From positions 7,771,001 through 7,835,000 of the forward strand of contig NC_135000.1 in the NCBI RefSeq assembly GCF_051020985.1: 64,000 nucleotides of DNA, in the 5' to 3' direction. Below are positions 23,804 to 36,300 of the stretch, piece after piece (within the stretch, counting starts at the first letter, position 1; each line of letters starts with the position of its first letter). This stretch comes from Nomia melanderi. Its lineage: Eukaryota; Arthropoda; Insecta; Hymenoptera; Halictidae. A program made the position numbers and the translations under genes. Below the pieces are notes generated by a model, which did not search any database, was not told the DNA's origin, and saw only the letters and a list, made by a program, of their open reading frames with translations.

Positions 23804-24304
23804 TGGTACTCTGATATCCTAACAAATCACGTACAATTCTTATGAATCATGCACCGTGCCAATCTTTCCAACCAGAATGCGGAAACGCAGAGAGACAAAT
23901 GGCAATTGGTTTTAACATTTAAAACACGTTCGAGCATGCGTGACACTTGTTACCCACGTTCATTAAATTTCACGAGAATATTCTACTGTGTGCCGGAGGA
24001 ATTTTCACGAGAACGTTCAGCGATCAAACGTTAAAATCGTCGGCCATTGACGCCCTAATAAGCAAAAGTACTATCGAATTTTCTATGAAAAATAGGGTGC
24101 AAAAAATTGTTCGTGTTTTCTCTAGATAAGCGACTCCATCTTCCTAGTGAGTTTCGTTTGCGCGGTTTTACCAGGGGGCGTATGTCACTTCCGGTACAGA
24201 TGAGACTGCTCTTCCGTTTGGTTACGTGTGTAACATGAAGCCGCAACTCTAAAACGACGGAACCGGTGTGTCTCGTGGCAAGAGGCTGTTACGTACGGTA
24301 CACA
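23804..24304. promoter_or_regulatory. Shared divergent promoter of Plaa and Ost48
   Basis: The two start codons are 501 bases apart and face away from each other. The interval contains an ETS-type motif CACTTCCGGT (24186-24195) and a second CTTCCG near 24211, but no obvious TATA box near either start. This layout is typical of housekeeping bidirectional promoters. Shared control is an inference from geometry. Confidence 0.5.
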
Positions 24305-25913
24305 ATGAGATTTCTAGATCAATTCATTTATTTCCTCGCAATAGCCGGTCTGGCGAACGCTGGCGGACCTACGCTCGTTTTACTCGATAATTTAGCTATT
24401 AAGGAAACGCATTCCATATTTTTCAAGACATTACAAGGTATGTAAACATCCCGGTACCTGCTACTGAATGTCTATTTATTGATGTTCCATGCCAGTTTCT
24501 GTTTTTTTTTTAAATAACTGCGAACAATCTTGTAGCGGGTTGCAACATAAATCTGTTTCATCTGTTCCATTGTTACATTTATGTTGCACTGTAAATAATT
24601 TTTTCTTGTATTTAACCTCATGTCAGGCACAAATGGTAACATGAAATTCTGTTTCAGATAGTGGATATACGTTAACATTTAAATTAGCAGATGACGCTAA
24701 TTTACAACTTTCCAAGTATAGAGAATATTTGTATGAACATTTAATTATATTTGCTCCATCCGTGGAGGAATTCGGTGGTGCTTTAAGTGTTGATACTATC
24801 ACCGATTTCATTGATGGAGGTGGAAATGTTTTGGTCGCTGGTTCCTCTCAGTCTGGAGATGCTTTGCGTGAACTAGCATCCGAATGTGGTTTTGAAATAG
24901 ATGAAGAGGGTTCTGCAGTCATAGACCATTTGAATTATGATGTTTCTGATAATGGATATCACACCAAGATAATTGCTGATCCATCTACTTTGATAGATGC
25001 TCCTGTGATTGTTGGAAACAAGAATATACAACCTTTGTTATACCAGGGAACAGGTTTAATTGCTGACACAGACAATCCATTGATCTTGCGTTTGTTAACA
25101 GCATCTAGTTCTGCATATTCCTACAATCCACAGAATCCCATTAAGGATTATCCTCATGCAGTCGGCAAAAACACATTGCTGATAGCAGGTTTACAAGCCA
25201 GAAACAATGCAAGAGTTGTGTTCTCTGGCTCACTGTACTTCTTCAGTGATGAAGCTTTCACTAGTTCTATTCAGAAAGCTCAAGGTAATAATGTTTTCAA
25301 AACTATCAAATATATCAGTTATATCAAATGTATCAAATATACAAGTTACATATTCATTAATTGTACAGGTGGACAGAAGTACGAGAAATCTGGTAATGAA
25401 GCTGTAGCTACAGCAATTGCAAAGTGGGTCTTTAAAGAGAATGGTGTAATACGTGTTTCTTTGGTGCATCATCATAGAGCTGGAGAAACTGATCCACCAG
25501 CAGCTTACACCATTATGGATGATGTTGTTTATTCTATAGATGTCCAGAAACTTTCAGGAGATAAATGGGTTCCTTATGAAGCAGATGATTTACAGTTAGA
25601 GTTTGTTCGAATTGATCCCTTTATCCGCATGACAATGAAGCCAGTTGGAAGTGGTCGCTATGAGGCGAGATTCAAGATCCCTGATGTATATGGAGTGTAT
25701 CAATTTAAAGTAGACTACACTCGTATTGGTTTGACTCACTTGTACAGTACAACACAAGTATCTGTTCGTCCTCTACAACACACTCAATACGAACGTTTCA
25801 TACCAAGTGCATATCCTTACTATGTAAGCGCCTTTTCGATGATGGGCGGCGTATTTTTATTCTCCCTTTTGTTCCTGCATTATAAAGAGGATACGAAACC
25901 GAAGTCTGAATGA
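24305..25913 (+). CDS. Ost48: Oligosaccharyltransferase 48-kDa subunit (DDOST / OST48)
   Basis: A non-catalytic subunit of the oligosaccharyltransferase complex in the ER membrane, needed for N-glycosylation. Exons 24305-24437, 24658-25284 and 25369-25913 give about 434 residues. The N terminus is a signal peptide (hydrophobic core FIYFLAIAGLANA) followed by GGPTLVLLDN, the family's mature start. The luminal body includes the conserved YEHLIIFAPS, a HHHRAGETDPPAAY segment and a DPFIRMTM stretch. A transmembrane helix (ASAFSMMGGVFLFSLLFLHY-like) precedes a short cytosolic tail ending KPKSE, lysines at -3 and -5 as in ER-retrieval signals. The second intron (25285-25368, 84 bases) has no stop and keeps frame, so unspliced RNA would add 28 residues. 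I treat it as intron because family members run straight from AQ to GGQKY. Confidence 0.94.
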
Positions 25914-27328
25914 TTTCTATGCAGCTGTAAACGTTTACAGATACTTTACGATTGACTAAACGTGTACACAATGTCATTTTTCTGGCGTACACATTCCGAA
26001 GATGAAGAAGGTGCTTAATCAGGTCATAGTAATAACATGTTCACAATGCATAAGTATTGTACAACATTTATATTTATTTAATTCTTGAACGGGTTAATTA
26101 ACCTGCACCGACGGTGCAAAAGAACAATACCATACTAAATGTGTACTTTAGAAGTAGTTCTTGTACCAAAATTGTATTTTATTACACCATTAGAAAATTT
26201 TTTAAATATTGTTAAAACAGAATACAGGAGGGGAGAAAAAATTCAGTTTACAAAAAGTAAATGATTTTTGCTTATTCATTGTCCACACTATTTACATGTA
26301 GAATATATTTTGTTATCATAAGAATCTTACAAATATGTGTTATGTATTATTAGATTTCAGATGTTTACGCAGAAATATAAAAGTCAGGTCTTAGCTTAAT
26401 CGAGTAACTAAATATTCGATAAAATCAGATAACAAATGGGTTTAAGTTATTTATAATCCATGATAAAATTTATTATTCATGCATTGGAAGTCAGCTATAT
26501 CGTCATCTTACGTTTCGTCGATTATTTTTTTAAATTGATATTAAGTAATAAATGATGGCCTTGCAAATGATTAATGATCCCGTCAAATTACATAATTTTA
26601 ATTAAACATTTTCATTATGCTTTCGGAAATACAAATATTGTGAAACAATAAATTCAATATATAGTGATACAACGTTTTTCAAAAAAGAGCTTTCTCATTG
26701 GCCAATAAAAATGCATCGCGGTTGTACTTTGTACGAACCCAACGAAACGTAAGAAGTAATAACGAATTAATTAATTTGTGTTAATGATCAAATACGAATC
26801 AAGTTTTCAAGTTTCAACCGCATAATAGTGAATTTTTTCTTCCCCGGCGTCCTGAAAGACATAAAATTCTCAACGGTCGGTCGTCAACGTGGGATTATTA
26901 CTGAATGTCTAATAATAATACTCGTGTATCTACATAGTATGCAGTTAAATTAAAATTAAACGAGAAATAACATTTAACGGTGACACGAAATACATATTTT
27001 CGGTTTCAACGGTTTCATCGGCGATGTGTAAATCCTTCGAAACTGTCGGTACACGATCGATGCAACATTGTTTAACATGACTTCCAGTGGTACACGAGAA
27101 GTTTGAAAGTTTTCGCAGTAAACGGAACACCGACTGAACATGAAAGATGTTGCCTTTCCTCGAAAACAATCGTATTTCGCAGTCGGTACAATGTTCAAGT
27201 GCTGTTATTCCGTGAATTTCGAAACTTCGAATGAAATTCAAAGTGGTTAACCTATACAGATTATTTATGCCTACCACTGTGTACACGTTCATTTTCGTAC
27301 CTGTTAAGGAACTCCTGAAACTTTCAAA
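25914..27328. other. Ost48 3' flank and Vps13D upstream region
   Basis: AT-rich sequence with no exon I can support. AATAAA occurs near 26646 on the plus strand, a possible late polyadenylation site for Ost48. A minus-strand frame of 115 codons (27292-26945) begins 36 bases upstream of the Vps13D start. It is listed as a finding because its status is open. Confidence 0.45.
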
Positions 27329-30300
27329 ATGTTGGAGGGACTCGTTGCTTGGGTGTTAAATAATTATCTCGGGAAATATGTTGAAAATTTAAATACAGAT
27401 CAATTGAGTATAGCTTTATTATCGGGTAAGGTTATGATCTTTTTTTTCTGAGTCATTCTTTTATGGTGTTTAAAATGAATATATAACAGAACTCTTTGTT
27501 GACAACGTCTGTTTGTTTATGATATTGTTATAATAATGGTGAAGTTTGTCGATATATTTAGGTGCAAAAAAAATTACAGTTGTAAATGGTTTTACATGAA
27601 TATAATGGAGAGCGCAGTAATGTTCTACGTGTCAGTTTTATTTACATATCAGTCAGCATGAGTTTTATCTTAACTTGGAACTTCAATTTGCATTTCTTTC
27701 TGTTTGTAAAATTCAAATTTAAAACCATCTATAATGTATCATAACTTCTAAAAAAACATTTGAAGATATTGGGTACACTTCTATAGTTTTTTGAACTTTT
27801 GAACCAGAGTGAAAATATATTTTAAAACTCACTTCTATTTCACACAAACTACATGAATCGTTAAGTTTATAAGTATTTAAATGCTAATATTTAAATTATC
27901 AATTAACAAGTGTATACTTTTATAGGGGAAGTGGAGTTAGAAAATCTACCCTTAAAGAAAGAAGTATTAAGGCATATCGGATTGCCGATCGAAATAAAAG
28001 CCGGTTTTATTGGCAAAGTCAGGTTGCAAGTTCCTGTTCGTCAGATAAGGACAGCATCATGGGTTATAGTCATAGAACAACTGTATGTAGTGGCTGGACC
28101 AATAAATTTGAACGAGGTGAGTGTATCAAAATTTCTTTAATTATTTGCTGTTTTCTATATTAATTATAAATCCTTATATTTATAGTTTGATAATGAGGCA
28201 GAAGAACAAGCAGTTTTAGAATATAAACTGAGTCGACTGGACTCATTAGAAGCTAGATGGAGAACAGATACAGATCGTGATCCCGGTTATTATGCTACAA
28301 GTTATAGTTCATGGGTAAATTATGGTACATCCTTAGTAACAAGTATTATTGAAAACTTACAACTTCACATTAAGGATGTCCACATAAGATATGAGGATGG
28401 GCTGATGTTGTCAGATGGTAAAACAATAAATTGTTTTTAGTTTATAACAAGATGTTCAATTATTAAAATGAAAATTATATTGATTAATAGGCAGCGGTAT
28501 TGCGCTGGGTATAACAATAGGATCTTTAACTGCACAAAGCTGTGATGCTAGTTGGATACCTGGGTCTACTTCATGGAATCTTGCGGATGCTTCCTTGAAA
28601 CTCATGGAACTTGATAGGTTGTCTGTTTACTGGAATCCCCTTAAACCAAACGAGTTTTTTGGGTCTTTCAATCTCGGTGATTTAGCTGTATATATTTATT
28701 TTTATATAAACCATCTGACCATTGCAGTACAGAAAATCAATCGATTTTGAACAATGTCTGTTCTTAATTATTAGATTGCTATGAGCGAACCAAAGAACAT
28801 CATCAAAAAGTACATTTTGTCTCCAGTAAATGCAAAAGCATATATTAAAAGGGACAGATCAGAACGACCATTAAGATCCACAAATAAGCCAAGAATTGTG
28901 GTAGACCTTCTGCTGGATGATGTCCCTCTGTGTCTCACAGACGTAAGTGACCTAAATTGTTTCTGTATCATTATAAAATACAAGTAATTTTGTTCTAGGC
29001 ACAATACAATCAAATAGTCAAGTGTATAAAAGGTTTGAAAGACATAGAACGTCATAAACAACAAAGACGCTGTCGTCCATCAGTCAGCGTATCTAACGCA
29101 CCAAAAGAATGGTGGAAATATGCAGCAAGATGTCACATTGGTAAAGAAACTCTAAAACCTAAACCGACTTGGAATGACATGCTTCAAAGAGGCAAAGAAA
29201 ATATTTTATATGTCGAGAGTTATACCAAGTTGTTAGGTATTCAAATGAAAATCATATAATCCTTTACTTTCGTAATTTTTTTCTATATTAACTGTTATTA
29301 TTCTATAGGAACACCGACAAGTATTTTACCACTGGACATGAAACAAATAAAAGAGAAGGTAGAACAGGAGCGAAGTTTCGACGAACTTCGAGTGTTGAGG
29401 GAAATAGCAATGCACAGAGTTAGGCCATCTAAGCCCATTCAAATGACAAACGTGAACATGCCACAGGGTCGTGGAATGCTTGAACAGTGGTTCCCACAAT
29501 GGTGGGGATGGTATTCGAAGGCCCCGAACACAAATACTCAGAGCACATCCTCTACATTCGATGGAGAACTTCTGGATGTTTTAGCTGACACCATAGATGA
29601 TGACACCCTTCTGCGTCGTGACACAGTATTTGGACAGTTCAATTTTACGTTATCCAAGGGTGCTGTATCTCTCTGCACGGCGAAGACAGAAAACGAACAG
29701 GAGAAAACTGTAATAGAATTGCAATTCGAACGAGTGACTCTGAATTACGAGTCAAGGCCTAGGTCTGGGTCTCACAAGTTTACCGTCAGCTTAGGAACTT
29801 TGAATTTGCACGACTATCTCACCGAAAACTCGACTTTTCCAATTTTGGTGCAGCCCCAAGTAGTGCCTACTATAATTTCCCGTGCACGTAGTTCCTCAGA
29901 GAAGTTAACGAGCCAATTGCCGCAGCATCTGTTCGAGATGACTTACGAGAAGCGACCGTTACACGTGACCGCTGATCATTCGTTGTACGTGAACTCGAGA
30001 TCATTGGATGTAGTGTATAATCCTACTGTGATACAGTGGCTCATAGATTTCATATGTGAACCGTACAGGTCGTTGTCCAATCAGAGAATACAAGCAATGA
30101 AGCGTAGAACGCGTAGACAGTTAATTAAGAATTGGGAGCAAATTTTGGATGGAGACTTTGTTTATCGATCCTCGTGGGACCTCCAGTTCAATATATCTGC
30201 ACCGCAGATCTTGTTGGTGGAAAACTTTACGGATTCTAATGCTGCGGTTGTAGTCGTGGATTTTGGGAAACTGCACTTGACGAATGGTATACAAAATGAT

Positions 30301-33300
30301 GAAGTAATCATAAAGCCGGGTTCTGGTACGAACAGTGATGACGAAGAAGAGAGATTCGAGACACCTTGCTCAACACCACCTGGTAGTCAAGAGAATGGTT
30401 CTGTGCAGGACTTCCAGACTATATCTGAGACAGCGTTACACCAGAAACTTTATGATCATTACTCTATCAATTTGGTAGATTTGCAGATTTTAGTGGGGAA
30501 AGTGAAAGATAATTGGAAGCATGGGAGGACTAGAGGCATGTCAAGTCTGCATGTTTTAGAACGCTTCAACATATCATTACAAATTGAAAGACGTGTGTTC
30601 AACACATCAGACCCAAACTTTCCATCTGTAACAGTATCTGGGAATCTTCCAAGATTGGTGGTACACGTTAACGAACAAAAAGTGGAATCGATTAGGTTGA
30701 TGTATAATTTACTGTCGAATTTCTCCAAATCCACAGTAGTTTCTCAGAGTGATGTAATCAATGTAGAACCTGAAAGTCCAAAGAAAGAAGAAATCATGGA
30801 TAAATCTTTGAGTCATGCAGTGATGGTTCAATTTATCATTGATCAAATGACTTTCGAACTCCAATCACGTGGACGAAGTGTGGCAGAGTTGCAAGTTTCT
30901 GGGGTCAGAGCTGCTTTCAGTAAAAGGACAGTTGATGTCAGCGTCTCCTTATCTGTGCATGGTTTGCTCCTCGTCGATGCTCTCCAGGAATTTGGTCCTG
31001 ATTTTGAGTTGTTAGTAGCCAGCCACAAACATGTTGGAATGGACAGTGTTTCTGGGAGTTTAAGAGATTCCGAACCAACGTCGCCAGTTTCGCCGGTGTC
31101 TCCTGGATCTCCCGAGCCGACAGTGTCGAAACGATTAACTTCTCCAATTGCTCTAACCAATGCTTTGTCGAATTTAGCAAACAGATCGAAAAATCTACAA
31201 TCTCCCAGGAATAATTCATTCATTGAATTAGATAAGATGGACTCAGAGGCCTTAATTGTTGTCGAATTAACGTTAGTACAGGACACTTCAGAAAATCTAA
31301 GAGTTGCCAATATCCAGTTCAACAATTTGGATATTATTGCCAATCAAGAAACGATAGTAGAACTAATGGGTTTTTTCAGAAGGATATTTCCGTCTCAGAA
31401 AATGAGGCCAGGAAGCATAGAAAGACAAGAGTCGCTGTCGAATCAAACTATAGAATCGAAGGTCTCGACCAGGACAGAAATTAGTTTTGATTTTCATAGA
31501 TTAAACGTTTTACTTCTAAGGGCAGTGATGCATGATAATCATCTGGTGGGTCAAAAAATTGCTACAGCAACAATGTGTGATGCACGTATACAAGCAACCC
31601 TGGCAGTCAACACTTCCATCTCTGGATCGCTTGGAGGCTTACAAGTTTTAGATCAAACTTTAACTGGTAAAATGCATCAACGGATTGTTAGTGTTGGAAG
31701 GGATCCAATTACAGATCCGCATCAACAACATCTTGAACACTTCACTAACTTACCCAATCAACCTGAAGCATTGAGATTCTCAGCGAATCGGTGTACTAAA
31801 CAAAATGCACAGCACCAGGATGGAATGGAAACCTTGATAGATTTAACAATACGCATAGGTAGTGTGTGGTACACGCACGCTCCTCATTTACTTTCTGAAC
31901 TGCGTTCATGCGCTGATGAATTTAAACAGTATTTGAAAAATCTTGCTCGCCAGATCAGTGCCGCAGCTACAGATATGGCCATTGGTTTGGTTAACGCTGA
32001 AGACTGGACGATACCACCACGTAGACGCTTGCCAAGTCTCTCCGTAGACACGGAAAGCTCAGGAAGCTTGTCTTTAAGCCTGGATATTCTTCTAGACAGT
32101 CCTGTACTCGTGATACCTCGGTCGTCCCATAGTTGTCAAGTGTTCGTTGCTCATCTTGGTACAATGTCTTTGCAGCACGAACCTCATCATGGTTCTATGG
32201 CGAAACACAAATTAACTTTAGAAGTTCGGGACATGAATTTATATTCCCTTGAAATATCTTCTAACGTTAGTCAAACTCATAATAATCTACCTTTGAGGGC
32301 AGAAGAGATATATTCTTGTAAAGAGTCTGGAAAGCCAATCTTGCATGACACAGTATTAAAAATTGTGGTCGAAATAGAGAACACATTAGTGCAAACTCCC
32401 AGTTTCTTCCTGGACAATGAGTTCTCGAACAACCCAATTGTTCAGGTTCACGGAGTGGTAACAAAGCCATTGAAAGTGTCTTTGTCTCGAGGTCAGTATG
32501 AACAATTGTTGGACACGATAAACAGAATGTTCTCGATGCCAATATCAGTGCCAGTTGTTCAGAAATCGCAAGTAATAAACAAGATACCTCATCATTCTGA
32601 TAAATTGGATGTTTCCATGAAAGTATTATTTGAACTACCTACACTAAGCGTGGAACTAAAACAAGGTCTGTCAGAGCAGCCACTAGTTGAATTGTCTATG
32701 AGGGATTTTGTTGCAAAATATGAGAAACTGCAAAAAAATGAATCCACTATTCAAGTTGCCTTACGTTCACTACTTATGGAGGATTTGCTGTGCCCTGTTG
32801 GCTCAAGACACCGGTGTATGATGCAGTCTTCAGCACCTACTCGAGCTAAGCTACCTGCTGGTGTTTCTAAGTCATGTCCAGACTTTGCATTTATTCAACA
32901 ATTCAGAAGTGAATTCGGACGAGGAAGTTTGCCCGACAGATTGGAAACTGATACTTTGTACGGTACAATTCCTGCCCATTGGCGTAGAAAACCGGTCTCA
33001 CTAGCAGATACTCCAAATACTCCACCTCCATCGCCTGGTGCATCTACAAGCGAAGAAAATTTAGTACTGATGAGCATCACGATAACTGAGCCAGATCCTG
33101 ATCAGTTAAGGAAGGACCAATTTCAACAGAAAACTGTGACTGTAGACTTCAATTGTTTGGATCTTGTGATAAGCGTGGAGTCTTGGATGGTAGTCTTTGA
33201 CTTCTTTGGATTTGCCGGACCATCTGGAACTAATCCTAAAGTTACCATGCATCAAACTTCTATTGATGTAGATCAGCTGGACAAACCAGACAGTTTTCCT

Positions 33301-36300
33301 ATACGATCAGAAACTGAAATAGAAGTTAGATCTTTGACATTAGTACTAATACAGGCTGAAAGAGAAATTGCAAAAGCCAATGTATCCAATGCAAATATGC
33401 ATATTTTGAAGGTGAATGGGAAGACAATGATATCTGGGTCTTTGGGATCTATGTCGTTGTTGGATCTCACGCCGCATGGTAGATTTTACAGAGAGAGATT
33501 CTTGTCTTCTGGAAGGAAAGCTTTGAACTTTCAGTATTCCAGTTATGTGGACTCTGAAAAACGACCTTATGATGCTCAATTAAAACTTGAAATGTCTGCT
33601 GTTCATTATGTGCACACTCAAAGATTTGTAGCAGAACTTCAGGCATTTTTCGTACACTTTTCTCAACTCTGGACTATTATGGCGAATTTAAGAGCTGGGA
33701 TTGGAGCTGTTATAGACTCTAACAAACGAAGTATGAGACTATCATTAGAACTTCACGCAGGTGCTCCTGTAATATTATTACCAGTCAGTTCTAGATCTGA
33801 TGAACTGATACTGTTGGACTTGGGAGAACTCACGGCTCATAATAAGTTTGCAATGTCTGAACTGATAGACAACTGCATGTTAGATATAACATTTCTTGAA
33901 TTAGTTAATATGGATGTTTACGCTGCCAAAAGAATTCCATGCGATGATCACGATGAAAACAATGATATGTTAGTTGTCGGTGGCTTTCTCATTAAGAAAC
34001 TTGGATCGTCATTGCTTACAGAGATGTGCCATTTAAAGCTACGCATAGAACGAAACTTGGACACTTACATTAGCAGAGATATACCCGACTTGAGTATACA
34101 TGGAACTTTATCAACAATGGACTGCGCTTTAGACCCTGCTCAATATATGTTAATTCGAGGTCTTTTATCTTACAACATTGGAGAAACTCTGGACGACCTG
34201 CGACAATTCATGCAAGATCTGGATCAAACAGTTAAATATTCTATGGTTAGTGTAGATAACCGGGAGAAGATCTGGAAGAGGTCGTGCATAACACTTGAAT
34301 TAGTAAATGTAACTGTGAAATTACATCCAAATCATAATATTGCAGCTTTAGCATGTGTTAATTTTATAAAATCTAGGCTCACATTGGATTCATTAAGTGA
34401 TGGGTCACAGGATATAGACCTGGTATCTCAGGAGATATTAATTACAGATACACGTTTCCAGAATGAACCTTTCAGTATGCAATCTAATGTGTTTACAAGC
34501 ATCTTACAGCCTCTAAGAAATTCCAACAACGAGAATCACGTACAGGCTGAAGTACATCACAGGAGACGCAAAACAAATGCAGCAACAACCATTCTTGTAC
34601 ACAGTATGCGATTGACTGCTATATTGGATTGGTGGGAAGCTGTAAGGGATTTCTTGATGTTAAATTCTTCAGAACCAGAACCCATTCTCAGTATATCACA
34701 AATAACTGCAGAAAATAATCAAGAAAATGAAAGTAACACTGCTACTATGATACCACTGGAATTGAAGATTAATATTATTGATTCTGAGTTGGTCATTGTA
34801 GAAGACACTTCGGTGAGCGATACTAATGCCGTTATCTTGAAGAGTACAGCAGTTTTGTCGTATAGGTCTGTCCCTCAAGAAGGAGAAAAGCCTCTTTCCT
34901 GTAACTTATCCCATTGCGAACTGTTCTCTTGTATTCCTGGATTCGAAGAAGAAACTGCTTTGTCCATAATTGATCCCGTAGGAGCTAGTTTAGATTTAAC
35001 GCAGGATAAGTGTCTTGAGATACAGCTTCAACCGTTGTGTGTGAGACTGAGCTATCACGACGTTACAATGTTCTCCAGAATGCTCAGTTCTCTACCAAAA
35101 CAAACTTTGGTAGCTAAACAACGCTCAAACGAAGTACTGACTCCTACAGAAAAACAAGTACAGAAGTTGACTGCTCTAGGATTCGCAGACTCGGATTGCA
35201 GGGCAGCATTAGATCTTTGTAATGGTCAATTAGATGAAGCAGCTTTATGGTTAACGCAAAACGCAGTACCTAATTCTGATGTGAACACAAAGAATGAGTT
35301 TATTTTCCATAGTATCGAATTGCAAACATCTTGTGGGAGAATATGTATCATAGATGACTGTAGGGATGCTGATGTGCCACTGTTAGAAATTACATTGTCG
35401 GATTTCAGTTTGAGACAGGACTGCATGGGGCCTGGCCTAGTGTCATGTATTTTCAGTATTGATTATTATAATAGAGTTCTCAGTGGTTGGGAACCTTTCG
35501 TTGAACCATGGCGTACTACTGTTCAATGGGAACAAACGTTAACTAACTCTCTCAATTCTAAGAGATTACAAATGTCTGTGGACTCACAGGATTCTGTTGA
35601 TGTTAATGTAACTTCAACATTAATAGAACTATTCGAGTTAGTGAAGAATAACTGGATGCAGGATTTCTATTTAACTTCGCTCAAAGATATCAATGTGAAT
35701 AAACCAACAAATGGACAAGCGTACAGACGCAGATTACCGTTCATCCCATTTGCGTTAAAGAATGAAACAGGCTGTAATTTGTGGTTCAAAACAATCATTG
35801 CCACTGCAAATGACACGAAGGATGTGGAATTCAATTTCAAGCAAAAAGATGTTTTTGAGAAAGATGACACGTGGATTGAAGTAGTTCCAGGAGGCACTGT
35901 TCCATTCACGTTTGAAGGAAGAGGAAAATTGCGACATCATGCTACGCATACTGTTCGAAGACATCAGATCACAGTGCTTGTGGATGGATGGAAACCTGTA
36001 GAACCTGTCACAGTTGATCGCGTTGGAATATACTTCAGGCATGCCTACGAGAATAGTCATAAATTACAGGTGATTGATTCTTTGTTGAAGAATTTCTCTT
36101 CTTATTGTATTTGTCTTCTTAAATTATTGATTTTATTCTCAGATGTTGACACCCAAGGCTAGGATAGTATTCGCAGTTGAATTAGAAGGATCAGCTAGAA
36201 AATTAGTAACTGTCAGATCAGCTTTACAAATATCTAATAAGTTGACACACACGGTAGAACTAAAAATGGAGAAATTCTTGAATCAGTTTGAATGTAGGTC

